DNA from: Curtobacterium sp. 458
GTDB taxonomy: Bacteria > Actinomycetota > Actinomycetes > Actinomycetales > Microbacteriaceae
Direction of reading: 5' to 3'
Assembly (NCBI RefSeq): GCF_030406605.1
Contig: NZ_CP129104.1
Span: 880,072-944,071, forward strand
DNA: 64,000 nt
A program made the position numbers and the translations under genes. Shown piece after piece: positions 42,038 to 49,884 of the stretch. The notes below the pieces were generated by a model that saw nothing but the letters and a program-made list of their open reading frames with translations, was not told the origin of the DNA and did not search any database. Each line of letters begins with the position of its first letter. Within the stretch, counting starts at the first letter, position 1.

Positions 42038-44182
42038 ATGCTGGCGGCAGCGTCGCGGCACACCGTCACCCGGCAGCGCGAGGGTCCAGGGGTGGACACC
42101 CGACGTCCGGCCCGGTGGGCCGACCAACACCCCGCGGCGCGGGTCGCACTGCTCCTCGTCCTGACCGGGTCCACGGTGCTGCTCGGGTGGAACCTCGCCC
42201 GCGGCGGCGATGCGCCCTTCTACGCGGCGGCCGCCCGCTCGATGTCCGGATCGTGGCACGCGCTGTGGTCCGGGTCCTTCGACCCCTCGGGGACGGTGAC
42301 GCTCGACAAGCTCAGCGGGTTCCTCGTCCCGCAGGCACTGAGCATCCGGCTGTTCGGCGACTCCACCTCGGCCCTCGCGCTGCCGCAGGTCGTCGAGGGA
42401 CTCGTCACGGTGTGGGCGTGCTCGGTCGTCGGCCTCCGCTGGGCCGGTGCCGGGACGGGACTCGTCGCCGCCCTCGCCGCCGCCAGCACGCCGATCTTCG
42501 TGTCCGTGTTCGCGCACCCGATGGAGGACGCACTCGTCACGGCCGCACTCGCCGTCGCCCTGCTCTGTTGGCAGCGTGCCGCGATCACCGGGACGTGGTG
42601 GCCGCTCGTGGCATCCGGCCTCGCGGTCGGGGTGGGGTTCCAGGCGAAGATGCTGCAGGCGTGGTTCATCCTGCCCGCACTGGTGCTCGGCGCACTGCTC
42701 GCGGACGCCCGGCCCGACGGACGACGGTGGAGCGTGTGGATGCGGCTCGGGCGGTCCGCGGTGCTCGGTACCGTCGCCGTCGCGGCCTCGCTCGTGTGGA
42801 TCGTCTGGCTCGCCGCGACGCCCGCCGGGGCACGGCCCGTCGTGGACGGCTCGACGGACGACGACCCGTGGGCGATGGTGTTCGGCTACAACGGGCTCGA
42901 CCGCTTCCGACCGGGGACGTTCCCGGGGTCGGTCGCCGTGCACCCCTCGGCCACGCCGGCGCCGTCCGGTGACCCGGGCGGGCTGACGAAGCTGCTCGAG
43001 CCGCACCTCGGCTCGCAGGTGTCGTGGCTGCTGCCGGCAGCGCTCTTCGCCGTCCTCGTCGGAGCCGTCGTGGTGTGCATCCGACGGCACGACCGGGCCG
43101 CGCTGGTCCTCGGCGGCGCGCTCGACACCCGCGCCGGTGCCGTCACGCTCGTCGTCGTGACGGTCTGGCTCGCGACCGCGGCCGCCGTGCTCTCGGTGGC
43201 CCGGATCCCGCACACCGCCTACGTCGCCGCGGTCGGCGTCCAGCTCGCGGTCCTCGCCGCCGTCGGCTGGTGCGGGGCGGTCGGCCTGGCGCGCTCCCGG
43301 TCCGCATGGCTGCGCGCCCTCCCGCTCGTCCTCGCCGTCGGGCAGGAGGCTTGGTGGCTCTTCCTCGCGCACGGCGCCGGTGAGCCGACCGTCCTCGCCC
43401 ACGCGGCGCACGTCGTCGCGAACGCGAGCGTCGTCGCGGCGGTCGTGGCACTGCTCTGGCGGCCACGGCAGGTCGCGGGGGGACCGTCGGGGCTGCACCG
43501 TGCCTCCCGTGCGGTGATCGCGACCGCCACCGGACTGGCCCTCGTGGCGGGGCCGGCCGCCTTCTCGCTCCAGGCGCTCGACGCGGCACGCGACGGCAGT
43601 GGACTCGACGCGTCGGTGGGGCGCACGGCCGACGCGGCGGAGCGCTTCCGTGTCTCGTCGCCGGACTGGCGCGGCGGCGAGCCGACCGCCTACCCGGTCG
43701 CGCTCCGCCGGCTCGTCGCGCTCTCGGAGCGCATCGACGGCCCCCGCCACGGCATGCCGCTGTTCCTCACGGACACGTGGCGGCTGTCCTCCCGCGTCAT
43801 CTCGGCGACGGGGCTGCCGGTCCTGACCGACGGCGGCTTCTCCGGGACCGTCGCGGTGTTCACGACGCACCAGATCCGGGAGCGGATCGACCACGGACTC
43901 CGCGTGGTCGTCGTGCGGGAGGGCACCCGTCTCGGCGACCCGGTGCTCCGCGCGGTGCTGCTCGGCGGGTGCCGGACCGTCGGGGACGTCCTCCCGGGCA
44001 GGCACCACACCCGCGGGCGCTGGGCCATCGCCGGACTGCGGTGGTCGGTGTGGCGCTGCGGGCTGTCGGGACCCTCGGTCGGCAGCGTGCTCGTGCACCC
44101 GGCCGACGGCCACGGCCGGGTCGAGCTGCTCGTCAGGCCTGCTCGAGCACCTCGTGCAGGGACATCGGCCGGCGCCCGGTGA
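42038..44182 (+). CDS. GT39/PMT-like membrane glycosyltransferase
   Basis: 714 residues, about 12-14 hydrophobic spans. NLARGGDAPFYAAAARSM contains the early acidic residue, and TLDKLSGFLVPQALSIRLFG the D-K-x motif of bacterial PMT_2/ArnT-like C-type enzymes that use polyprenyl-phosphate sugars at the outer face of the membrane. The C-terminal ~200 residues are a soluble extracytoplasmic domain. ATG at 42038 is used; GTG at 42092 (VDTRRPARW) is a shorter option. Its 3' end overlaps the convergent NmrA gene by 50 bases. Confidence 0.82.
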   Translation: MLAAASRHTVTRQREGPGVDTRRPARWADQHPAARVALLLVLTGSTVLLGWNLARGGDAPFYAAAARSMSGSWHALWSGSFDPSGTVTLDKLSGFLVPQALSIRLFGDSTSALALPQVVEGLVTVWACSVVGLRWAGAGTGLVAALAAASTPIFVSVFAHPMEDALVTAALAVALLCWQRAAITGTWWPLVASGLAVGVGFQAKMLQAWFILPALVLGALLADARPDGRRWSVWMRLGRSAVLGTVAVAASLVWIVWLAATPAGARPVVDGSTDDDPWAMVFGYNGLDRFRPGTFPGSVAVHPSATPAPSGDPGGLTKLLEPHLGSQVSWLLPAALFAVLVGAVVVCIRRHDRAALVLGGALDTRAGAVTLVVVTVWLATAAAVLSVARIPHTAYVAAVGVQLAVLAAVGWCGAVGLARSRSAWLRALPLVLAVGQEAWWLFLAHGAGEPTVLAHAAHVVANASVVAAVVALLWRPRQVAGGPSGLHRASRAVIATATGLALVAGPAAFSLQALDAARDGSGLDASVGRTADAAERFRVSSPDWRGGEPTAYPVALRRLVALSERIDGPRHGMPLFLTDTWRLSSRVISATGLPVLTDGGFSGTVAVFTTHQIRERIDHGLRVVVVREGTRLGDPVLRAVLLGGCRTVGDVLPGRHHTRGRWAIAGLRWSVWRCGLSGPSVGSVLVHPADGHGRVELLVRPARAPRAGTSAGAR

Positions 44183-44966
44183 CGCGCTCGACGTCGCCCG
44201 AGACGTGTGCAAGCGCCCCCTCGGCGATCGCCGTGTAGGTGCTCACCCAGGCATCGGCCTGCCACGGCGCCGGTTCCCACCGAGCGCGGGAGGCGTACGC
44301 CTCGTCGAGGGTCTCCGAGTGGTACGTCACGGTGCGCCCGCGGACCTCCGACACCGTCGCCGCGGCCTGCGCGAGGGTGATCGCGGCCGGTCCCGTCAGT
44401 TCGTACGTCCGGTCGAGGTGCGACGTCGGCGCCTGCAGCACGGCCGTCGCGACGCGAGCGACGTCGGCGCGCGCGACCGCGGCCATCGCGCCGTCCGCCG
44501 CCGGCCCGCGGATCACGCCGTCCTCGCCGACGAGGTCCTCGACGAAGTCGAGGTAGAACGAGTCACGGAGGAACGTGTGCGCCATCGAGGTCGCCCGGAT
44601 CGCCTGCTCCGTCGCCCAGTGGTCGCGGCCGAGCGTGAACGTCGCGTCCGCCGCCGCACCGACGAACGAGGTGTAGACGACGTGGCGCACCCCGGCCGTC
44701 GCGGCGGCGCCGACGAAGGTGCGGTGCTGCGCGAGGCGGTCCTCGGCCTCGGCACCGGACACCATGAGCAGCAGGTCCACGCCCTCGAGCGCGGCGCGTG
44801 CGGCCCCGGCGTCGTCGTAGGAGGCGACCGCGACCTCGGTGCCGGGGAGCCGCGGCGCACGGGAGGCGTCCCGCACGATCATGCGGAAGGGCACGTCGGC
44901 CGCGGCGAGCGCGTGGGCGACGGCGCCGCCGATGTTGCCGGTGGCCCCGGTGACGGCGATGGTCAT
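44133..44966 (-). CDS. NmrA-like NAD(P)-binding protein (QOR2/YtfG type)
   Basis: 277 residues from ATG at 44966. TIAVTGATGNIGGAVAHALAAADVPFRMIVRDASRA is the Rossmann site with GxxGxxG and a basic loop favouring NADPH. FVGAAATAGVRHVVYTSFVGA and THTFLRDSFYLDF-like segments match quinone oxidoreductase 2 / NmrA proteins. A longer frame to 45110 exists but consists of an 11-residue repeat (33-bp tandem array), so it is left out. The 3' end overlaps the glycosyltransferase gene by 50 bases. Confidence 0.85.
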   Translation of the reverse strand: MTIAVTGATGNIGGAVAHALAAADVPFRMIVRDASRAPRLPGTEVAVASYDDAGAARAALEGVDLLLMVSGAEAEDRLAQHRTFVGAAATAGVRHVVYTSFVGAAADATFTLGRDHWATEQAIRATSMAHTFLRDSFYLDFVEDLVGEDGVIRGPAADGAMAAVARADVARVATAVLQAPTSHLDRTYELTGPAAITLAQAAATVSEVRGRTVTYHSETLDEAYASRARWEPAPWQADAWVSTYTAIAEGALAHVSGDVERVTGRRPMSLHEVLEQA

Positions 44967-44983
44967 GGTCGGTCCTCTCGTGG

Positions 44984-45082
44984 GGTGCGGGGCCGGCCGG
45001 CGCGCGTCGGTCGGGTGGTGCGGGGCTGGCCGGCCAGCGTCGGTCGGGTGGTGCGGGGCCGGCCGGCCCCCGTCGGTCGGAC
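44984..45082. repeat. 33-bp tandem repeat, three copies
   Basis: GGTGCGGGGC-GGCCGG... repeats start at 44984, 45017 and 45050, an exact period of 33 bp, with a few substitutions per copy (CGTCGGTCGG is constant). It fills the gap between the NmrA gene start and the kinase gene stop on the minus strand. The period is a multiple of three, so the reading frame through it stays open. Confidence 0.75.
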
Positions 45083-45084
45083 GG

Positions 45085-45726
45085 TCACGTCCGGACCGTC
45101 CTGGAGGCACGGCTCACCGTTGCAGCGACCCGTGCGGCGTTCACGCCGTCCACCTCCACCGCCCACGCGCGCGCTGCGTCGTGGTCGCGCCCGTGCCGCA
45201 TGTGGCGACCGACCAGGCGGTCGACGCGGACCGCGTCGTCGACGACGCAGGCCCACGTCTCGGTGAGGAGCTCCGGCAGCGCGGTCCACGGCGCCTCGGT
45301 GTCGAGGAGGTAGTTCCCCTCGGTCACCACGAGTCGGGTCGCACGCGGGACGGCGATGCTGCCCGCGACGGGTTCGTCGATCCGGCGGTCGAAGTCCGGG
45401 GCCCAGACGACCGGTTCGTCCGCGGTCGCCAGTCGACGGGCGAGCGCGACGTACCCGGCGGCGTCGAAGGTGTCGACCGCTCCCTTGCGGTCGTGCCGGC
45501 CGAGGGCGTCGAGCGCCGCGTTCGCCAGGTGGAACCCGTCCATCGGCACCTGCACGGCCGTCCCCGCGCCGAGCCGTTCGTCGACCGCGGTCACGATGCG
45601 TCGGGCGAGCGTGGACTTCCCCGCGCCCGGAGCGCCGGCGATGCCGAGGACCACCCGGTCCGCGCCCCGTGCCAGTTCCACGGCTCGCTCGACGGCCTCG
45701 TCGACGGACATCTCCTGCTGCGGCAC
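45085..45726 (-). CDS. P-loop nucleoside/nucleotide kinase family protein
   Basis: 213 residues from GTG at 45726 (VPQQEMSVDEAV). Walker A is GIAGAPGAGKSTLARR near residue 35. VPMDGFHLANAALDALGRHDRKGAVDTFDAAGY is the uridine kinase/pantothenate kinase-like substrate region (PMDGFH), and RLVVTEGNYLLDTE the Walker B-like strand. Relatives are often annotated as fructose transport or uridine kinase-like; substrate unknown. ATG at 45711 is possible but has poorly placed ribosome-binding sequence. Divergent from the VOC gene by 37 bases. Confidence 0.83.
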   Translation of the reverse strand: MPQQEMSVDEAVERAVELARGADRVVLGIAGAPGAGKSTLARRIVTAVDERLGAGTAVQVPMDGFHLANAALDALGRHDRKGAVDTFDAAGYVALARRLATADEPVVWAPDFDRRIDEPVAGSIAVPRATRLVVTEGNYLLDTEAPWTALPELLTETWACVVDDAVRVDRLVGRHMRHGRDHDAARAWAVEVDGVNAARVAATVSRASRTVRT

Positions 45727-45763
45727 GGTGTCATCCTCGCAGGCGCGGTGGTTCACTGGCCGC

Positions 45764-46129
45764 ATGGTCGATGCGACGAAGGCGTTCAGCGGGTTCTCGG
45801 TGCGCGACGTCCCGGAGGCGAGGGCGTTCTACGAGGGGGTGCTCGGCGTCCCCGTGACGGAGGAGTACGGCATGCTCTCCCTGCAGGTCGGCGGGACCCA
45901 CGTGCTGGTCTACCCGAAGGGTCCCGCGCACGAGCCGGCGTCCTTCACCGTCCTGAACTTCCCGGTGCCCGACATCGATGCCGCGGTCGACGAGCTCACC
46001 GATGCCGGGGTCGTGTTCCTGCACTACGACGGTGTCACGGACGCGCGGGGCGTGAACCGGCAGGGCGGTCCGCTGATCGCGTGGTTCACCGACCCGTCGG
46101 GCAACGTGCTCAGCGTCCTCGAGGAGTAG
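45764..46129 (+). CDS. VOC family protein (glyoxalase/bleomycin-resistance fold)
   Basis: 121 residues. FSGFSVRDVPEARAFYEGVLGVPVTEEYG opens the first beta-alpha-beta-beta-beta unit, and TVLNFPVPDIDAAVDELTDAGVVFL the second; IAWFTDPSGNVLSVLE is the C-terminal signature (DPSGN). Metal ligands are incomplete, so enzyme, resistance or binding role cannot be decided. ATG at 45764. A set of alternating hairpins starts right after its stop. Confidence 0.87.
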   Translation: MVDATKAFSGFSVRDVPEARAFYEGVLGVPVTEEYGMLSLQVGGTHVLVYPKGPAHEPASFTVLNFPVPDIDAAVDELTDAGVVFLHYDGVTDARGVNRQGGPLIAWFTDPSGNVLSVLEE

Positions 46130-46130
46130 T

Positions 46131-46167
46131 CGGGATGTCGTATCCCGAGGATTGCGGTCCTCGGGAT
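46131..46167 (+). promoter_or_regulatory. mutually exclusive hairpins before an unknown gene pair
   Basis: Segment 1 CGGGAT (46131-46136), segment 2 ATCCCGAGGA (46142-46151) and segment 3 TCCTCGGGAT (46158-46167). Segment 2 can pair with 1 (6 bp) or with 3 (perfect 10 bp, 6-base loop). This could be the VOC terminator, an attenuator for the next genes, or a palindromic operator. The small gene starts 45 bases later. Confidence 0.55.
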
Positions 46168-46211
46168 GGACCTCCGTACGGTCTTCTCCACACGAGCGGG
46201 AGGACACATCG

Positions 46212-46403
46212 ATGGTCATCTGGGTGACGACGACGAAGGAAGGGCTCCTCGCCGAACGCGCGGCGATCCTGACGCGGTTCGGGTTGGACGAGCGGGGCTT
46301 CGAGCCGATCGAGGCTTGGCGGGACCTCGACGTCGACGAGTTCCGCGCCAAGCAGCACCTGCTCAACATCGACTGGTCGATGCGGAACCACGAGCATGCG
46401 TGA
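46212..46403 (+). CDS. small protein of unknown function, first of a two-gene unit
   Basis: 63 residues from ATG at 46212 with GGGAGGA 12 bases upstream. Soluble and alpha-helical in appearance: MVIWVTTTKEGLLAERAAIL, then ERGFEPIEAWRDLDVDEF and HLLNIDWSMRN. Many Trp and acidic residues; no known DNA-binding or metal motif. It overlaps the next gene by 8 bases, so the two are coupled. Size and coupling recall antitoxin-toxin order, but no family match supports that. Confidence 0.65.
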   Translation: MVIWVTTTKEGLLAERAAILTRFGLDERGFEPIEAWRDLDVDEFRAKQHLLNIDWSMRNHEHA

Positions 46404-47085
46404 CATCGACTCGGCGGTCGAGGACATGCAGGCGCTCGTCAATGCGTCCTTGCCCCACCACGGTGCACAGTTCGTGGCCAGCGTCGGTGCCGACGACTAC
46501 CGATGGGTGCAGCTCGACGGCTCCGTCCCGTCCGCGCTGACCCTGCTGGCCGACGGCGCGGTACTCGGCTCAGCAGAGATCTGGTTCCGATTCCGACCCG
46601 GCCCCTCCTCGTCGGAGGCGGTCGTCGACGCGTCCACGTTCGCACTGTTCCTCGACGGTGAGCGCCAGCCGCTGCTCCGGTTCGAGTACCAGGAGGCCCT
46701 GACGTCGACACCACCGGCCCACTTCCACGTCCACGCCGAACGTGGCGCATTCAGTGCGATGCTCACGAAGGCGCACGGCAGGACCTCCGGCCCTCGGAGC
46801 GCCGCACGGTTGTCGTCGCTGCACCTGCCGCTCGGCGGCCCGCACTTCCGGACCGGGCTCGCCGACTTCGTCGAGTTCCTCATCGAGGAGTGCGGCGTGG
46901 ACGCACGACCCGGCTGGCGGAGCGCGGTGCACGAGTACCGGCGGGACTGGCGTCGGGACGAGGCCGCTGCGACGGCACGCCAGTTCCCCGCAGAGACGGC
47001 CGAGGCCCTCCGCGCGCTCGGCTGGACGGTCGACGCGCCCTTCGTCGACTGGGAGCAGCGGTCCGCTCGGGCCGTCAGCGTGTGA
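46396..47085 (+). CDS. protein of unknown function, second of the two-gene unit
   Basis: 229 residues from ATG at 46396, inside the end of the small gene. No signal peptide or membrane span. The middle has PPAHFHVHAERGAF (three closely spaced His) and RLSSLHLPLGGPHFRTGLADFVEFLIEECGVD, which looks like a conserved core; the C-terminal third is helical (EYRRDWRRDEAAATARQFP...). A family with this LSSLHLPxGGxxFRP-like core seems widespread in actinobacteria but I cannot name it. Its 3' end overlaps the convergent Nudix gene by 11 bases. Confidence 0.7.
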   Translation: MRDIDSAVEDMQALVNASLPHHGAQFVASVGADDYRWVQLDGSVPSALTLLADGAVLGSAEIWFRFRPGPSSSEAVVDASTFALFLDGERQPLLRFEYQEALTSTPPAHFHVHAERGAFSAMLTKAHGRTSGPRSAARLSSLHLPLGGPHFRTGLADFVEFLIEECGVDARPGWRSAVHEYRRDWRRDEAAATARQFPAETAEALRALGWTVDAPFVDWEQRSARAVSV

Positions 47086-47521
47086 GCGCGCCCGCCCACG
47101 CGAGGGCGATCGGGACGAGGAGCCCGTGTCGGTGGTGGGGCAGCTCGGCGATCGGGATCCACCGGGCCTCGTCGGTGGATCCGTCGAGCTCGTCGCGGAG
47201 CACCCCACCGGTGACGGTGGCGCGGAACACCACCTGCACGGCCTTCATCGGGCGGCCCTTCGCTCCGGCGTGCATGCGCCGCTCCCCCGGGACCACGTGG
47301 TGCCGGATGCCGAGCAGCGGCCCGACCATGGCGTCCAGCCCGGTCTCCTCCTGCACCTCGCGCACGACGGCCTGCTCCACGGTCTCGTCGAACTCGACTC
47401 CCCCGCCCGGCAGCGTCCACGTCCCGGCCTCGGGGAACCGGAGCTTCGCGAGGAGCACCCGGTCGCCCTCGGTGATCACGGCGTACGCCGCGAGCCGGGT
47501 GTCGTAGTCCGTGTACTCCAT
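47075..47521 (-). CDS. NUDIX hydrolase
   Basis: 148 residues from ATG at 47521. Nudix box GGGVEFDETVEQAVVREVQEETGL with all consensus positions (residues ~39-61; shown in part). LAAYAVITEGDRVLLAKLRFP precedes it as the first strands. Substrate unknown. Convergent with the unknown 229-residue gene, overlapping its last 11 bases. Confidence 0.88.
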   Translation of the reverse strand: MEYTDYDTRLAAYAVITEGDRVLLAKLRFPEAGTWTLPGGGVEFDETVEQAVVREVQEETGLDAMVGPLLGIRHHVVPGERRMHAGAKGRPMKAVQVVFRATVTGGVLRDELDGSTDEARWIPIAELPHHRHGLLVPIALAWAGALTR

Positions 47522-47565
47522 GACCCGACCATGCCAGGAACGCGAGTGCGACTCGTTCAGCCGCG

Positions 47566-47577
47566 CCGTGCCTCCCG
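47566..47577 (-). repeat. copy 3 of recurrent 12-mer CGGGAGGCACGG (reverse strand)
   Basis: CCGTGCCTCCCG on the plus strand, between the Nudix start and the TetR stop, both minus-strand genes. Confidence 0.6.
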
Positions 47578-47629
47578 GCTGATGCGGCGGGACGACCGCG
47601 CGCCGCCGCTCACAGCGGTGTGACGGTGC

Positions 47630-48217
47630 TCACGCCGTCGCGACCGTGCTCCACCCGACCCGGAGCCGAGCGACCGCCCGGTCGAACGCCCCCAGCACCT
47701 CGGTGTCGTCGCGGAGCATGGCCTGCAGCTGCAGGCCCTCGTACAGCGCGACGAGCTGCTCGGCGGCGTGCCGTGGGGACGCGCCCCGCGACTCGCGCCC
47801 GGCGACGACGTCGCGGGTCAGTCCGAGCGTGATGTCCTCGAACGAGTGGGCGTACTGGGCGCGGAACCAGCCCTCGGCCGGGTGACCCGGCGTGGACGCG
47901 GCGCTGAGGAGGGCGATCCGCAGCCGGACGAGCGACGGCTCGTCGAGGCCGGCCTGCAACCGGGCACGGAGGTAGGCGACCACGCCGTCCTGCTCGGCGA
48001 TGCTCCACAGCGCCCGGCGGCTCCCGTTGTTCCAACGGTCCATGACGGCCACGATCAGGAGGTCCCAGATCGGGTAGGCGCGGCACACGTCGTCCTCCGT
48101 GAGGCCGGCCGCGCCGGCGATCTCGGCGTGACCCACGCTGTGGAAGTCACCGGACCGGTAGGCCTCGACGGCACCGGTGACCACACGGGACCGGAGGTCG
48201 GCGTCGGAATCGGGCAT
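47630..48217 (-). CDS. TetR family transcriptional regulator
   Basis: 195 residues. The N-terminal helix-turn-helix reads SRVVTGAVEAYRSGDFHSVGHAEIAGAAGLTEDDVCRAYPIWDLLIVAVMDRW, a TetR layout with some unusual residues in the recognition helix. The C-terminal domain is TetR_C_6-like (PSLVRLRIALLSAASTPGHPAEGWFRAQYA...). It stands alone after the esterase region on the same strand; target unknown. Confidence 0.8.
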   Translation of the reverse strand: MPDSDADLRSRVVTGAVEAYRSGDFHSVGHAEIAGAAGLTEDDVCRAYPIWDLLIVAVMDRWNNGSRRALWSIAEQDGVVAYLRARLQAGLDEPSLVRLRIALLSAASTPGHPAEGWFRAQYAHSFEDITLGLTRDVVAGRESRGASPRHAAEQLVALYEGLQLQAMLRDDTEVLGAFDRAVARLRVGWSTVATA

Positions 48218-48332
48218 GCCGTCGATCCTGTCCCGACCGGCGGGTGCGGAGCATCGCCCAGTTCAGGGGGTCAGTCCGGGGCGCCGGGGTGCCCCGCCGG
48301 TCATGCGGCCACCCGCCAGCCGGTCCCGCCCG

Positions 48333-48380
48333 CGCGTCAGCGCGTCAGCGCGTCAGCGCGTCAGCGCGTCAGCGCGTCAG
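48333..48380. repeat. 8-bp tandem repeat CGCGTCAG, six copies, spanning the esterase stop codon
   Basis: CGCGTCAG is repeated six times without change. The last unit contains the TGA stop of the minus-strand esterase (48377-48379), so each unit downstream repeats the stop codon on that strand (CTGACGCG). A second case in this window of a stop codon caught in a tandem repeat. Confidence 0.9.
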
Positions 48381-49693
48381 CCGCGGTCGAACGCGATCGT
48401 CTCGTCGTCCGGCTCCTCGACCCGTCCGGTCCGCGCGAAGTCGGCCCACACCTTCCGGATCCGGCGACCACGCTCATCGACCGCCGCCCAGTCCCGCTCG
48501 GGCACGAACGCCGACCCGGCCCACGCCGCACGCCCCCCGAGCAGCATCGGCAGGTCGCTCATGTGCACCGCGCCGGTGGGGCGGGCCGTGGTGCCCCGGA
48601 GCAGGCGGTACGAGGTCGCCCGCCCGCCGGCTGCTCGGTGCCGGTCGCGGAAGCGCCGGACGTCCCGTCCGTAGATGGCCTCGGACAGGGGCCGGACGAG
48701 CCACCATCGCACGAGGGAGCGCAGTGGGCGGATCCGGGTCACGGCTGCGAGCGCGGGGACGGCCCGGACGAACATCGCCGCCTCGTCGACCGCGGAGCCG
48801 ATGAGCACGTCGATCCTCGGCGCCACCGCGCGCCAGGCGTCGGCCGCCCGGCGCTCGGTCGGCAGCGGATCGTGCCCGTACTGCGTGCCGAAGGGCATGC
48901 CGCCGCGGAGGCCGAACGGTGCGCCCGCCCGGGTGCCGGCCAGCTGCCGCTCGAGGACGTCGTCGAGCGGTGTGGTCGCGCCCACGACACCGACGGCCCG
49001 GAGCACCGCGCGTGACATCCGCGCTCGCCGTCGGGAGATGCCGAGCGGAGCGCTCTGGACGATCACGCGACGGAACAGCCCCTCGGTGCCGTCGCTGATC
49101 ATGAGGTGCGCGATCGCGTCGCCACCGGCCGACTGCCCGAACAGCGTCACGGCGTCCGGGTCGCCCCCGAAGGACTGGATGTTCCCGTGCACCCACCGCA
49201 GCGCCTCGACGAGGTCGAGCAGTCCGAGGTTCGCCGGCACGCGCTCCCCGTCGCCGAGGAACCCGAGGACGCCGAGCCGGTAGGTCACCGACACGACGAC
49301 GACCCGCTGCTCGACCACGAGGTCGTGCGCATCGTGGATGGGCAGGTCGCCGCCGCCGATGACGTACGAGCCGCCGTGGACCCAGACCATGACGGGGAGC
49401 TGCTCGTCCGGACGCACGTCGGCGGGGAGCGTGATGGTCAGGCGCTGGCAGTCCTCGGCGACGGCGAGGTGCTGCATCGGGGGCAGCAACTCGTCCACGA
49501 ACGCTGCTGGCGGCTGCGGCGCGACCGGGGCGGGGGTGACGGCGGCGAACGGTGCACCGAACGCGGGTGCGGGTCGGGGCCGGCCGAAGCGCTCGGCGAC
49601 GGCGTAGGGGATCCCCTGCGCCCGGACGACGTCCCCGTCGACGCGGGCCTGGACGGTGCCGACCGGGGTGTCGAAGGCGCGCAGATCGGTCAC
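48377..49693 (-). CDS. type B carboxylesterase family protein
   Basis: 438 residues from GTG at 49693. Oxyanion hole region VMVWVHGGSYVIGGG and nucleophile elbow TLFGQSAGGDAIA (GxSxG) are as in COesterase enzymes; EDCQRLTI and LGLLDLVEALRWVHGNIQSFGGDP are further signatures. The acid and His lie in the C-terminal half (HMSDLPMLLGG carries a candidate His). Cytoplasmic. Divergent from the sugar isomerase across a palindrome at 49733-49755. Its stop codon sits in an 8-bp tandem repeat. Confidence 0.88.
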   Translation of the reverse strand: MTDLRAFDTPVGTVQARVDGDVVRAQGIPYAVAERFGRPRPAPAFGAPFAAVTPAPVAPQPPAAFVDELLPPMQHLAVAEDCQRLTITLPADVRPDEQLPVMVWVHGGSYVIGGGDLPIHDAHDLVVEQRVVVVSVTYRLGVLGFLGDGERVPANLGLLDLVEALRWVHGNIQSFGGDPDAVTLFGQSAGGDAIAHLMISDGTEGLFRRVIVQSAPLGISRRRARMSRAVLRAVGVVGATTPLDDVLERQLAGTRAGAPFGLRGGMPFGTQYGHDPLPTERRAADAWRAVAPRIDVLIGSAVDEAAMFVRAVPALAAVTRIRPLRSLVRWWLVRPLSEAIYGRDVRRFRDRHRAAGGRATSYRLLRGTTARPTGAVHMSDLPMLLGGRAAWAGSAFVPERDWAAVDERGRRIRKVWADFARTGRVEEPDDETIAFDRG

Positions 49694-49732
49694 GCCCTCC
49701 ACGCTAGCGCCGACGCCCGCAACACGGCGTCG

Positions 49733-49755
49733 AAAACTACCCACCGGGTGGTTTT
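49733..49755. promoter_or_regulatory. candidate TetR operator between the esterase and isomerase genes
   Basis: AAAACTACCC-ACC-GGGTGGTTTT has 10-bp arms with one mismatch and a 3-bp centre. A related site with the same 10-3-10 layout (CCAACTTACC-GCT-GGAAGGTTTT) lies just before the TetR gene, at 54011-54033. Confidence 0.5.
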
Positions 49756-49884
49756 TCCGGTAGCGTCGTCCTCGATCTCGCCGTGGAGCATCGCTCCTCT
49801 GCGGGCTGCGACGACCAGGGCCGCGACGACACCGTCACGGCGACCAGTGCCGCGACACCAGTCAGGACCGAAGGAGCCTCTGCA

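Noticed and set aside
45764..46129. Bleomycin resistance protein
   Set aside because: Only the general VOC fold is visible; the specific dimer-binding residues cannot be confirmed.
48333..48380. CRISPR-like short repeat array
   Set aside because: The 8-bp units are contiguous, without spacers, so this is a simple tandem repeat.
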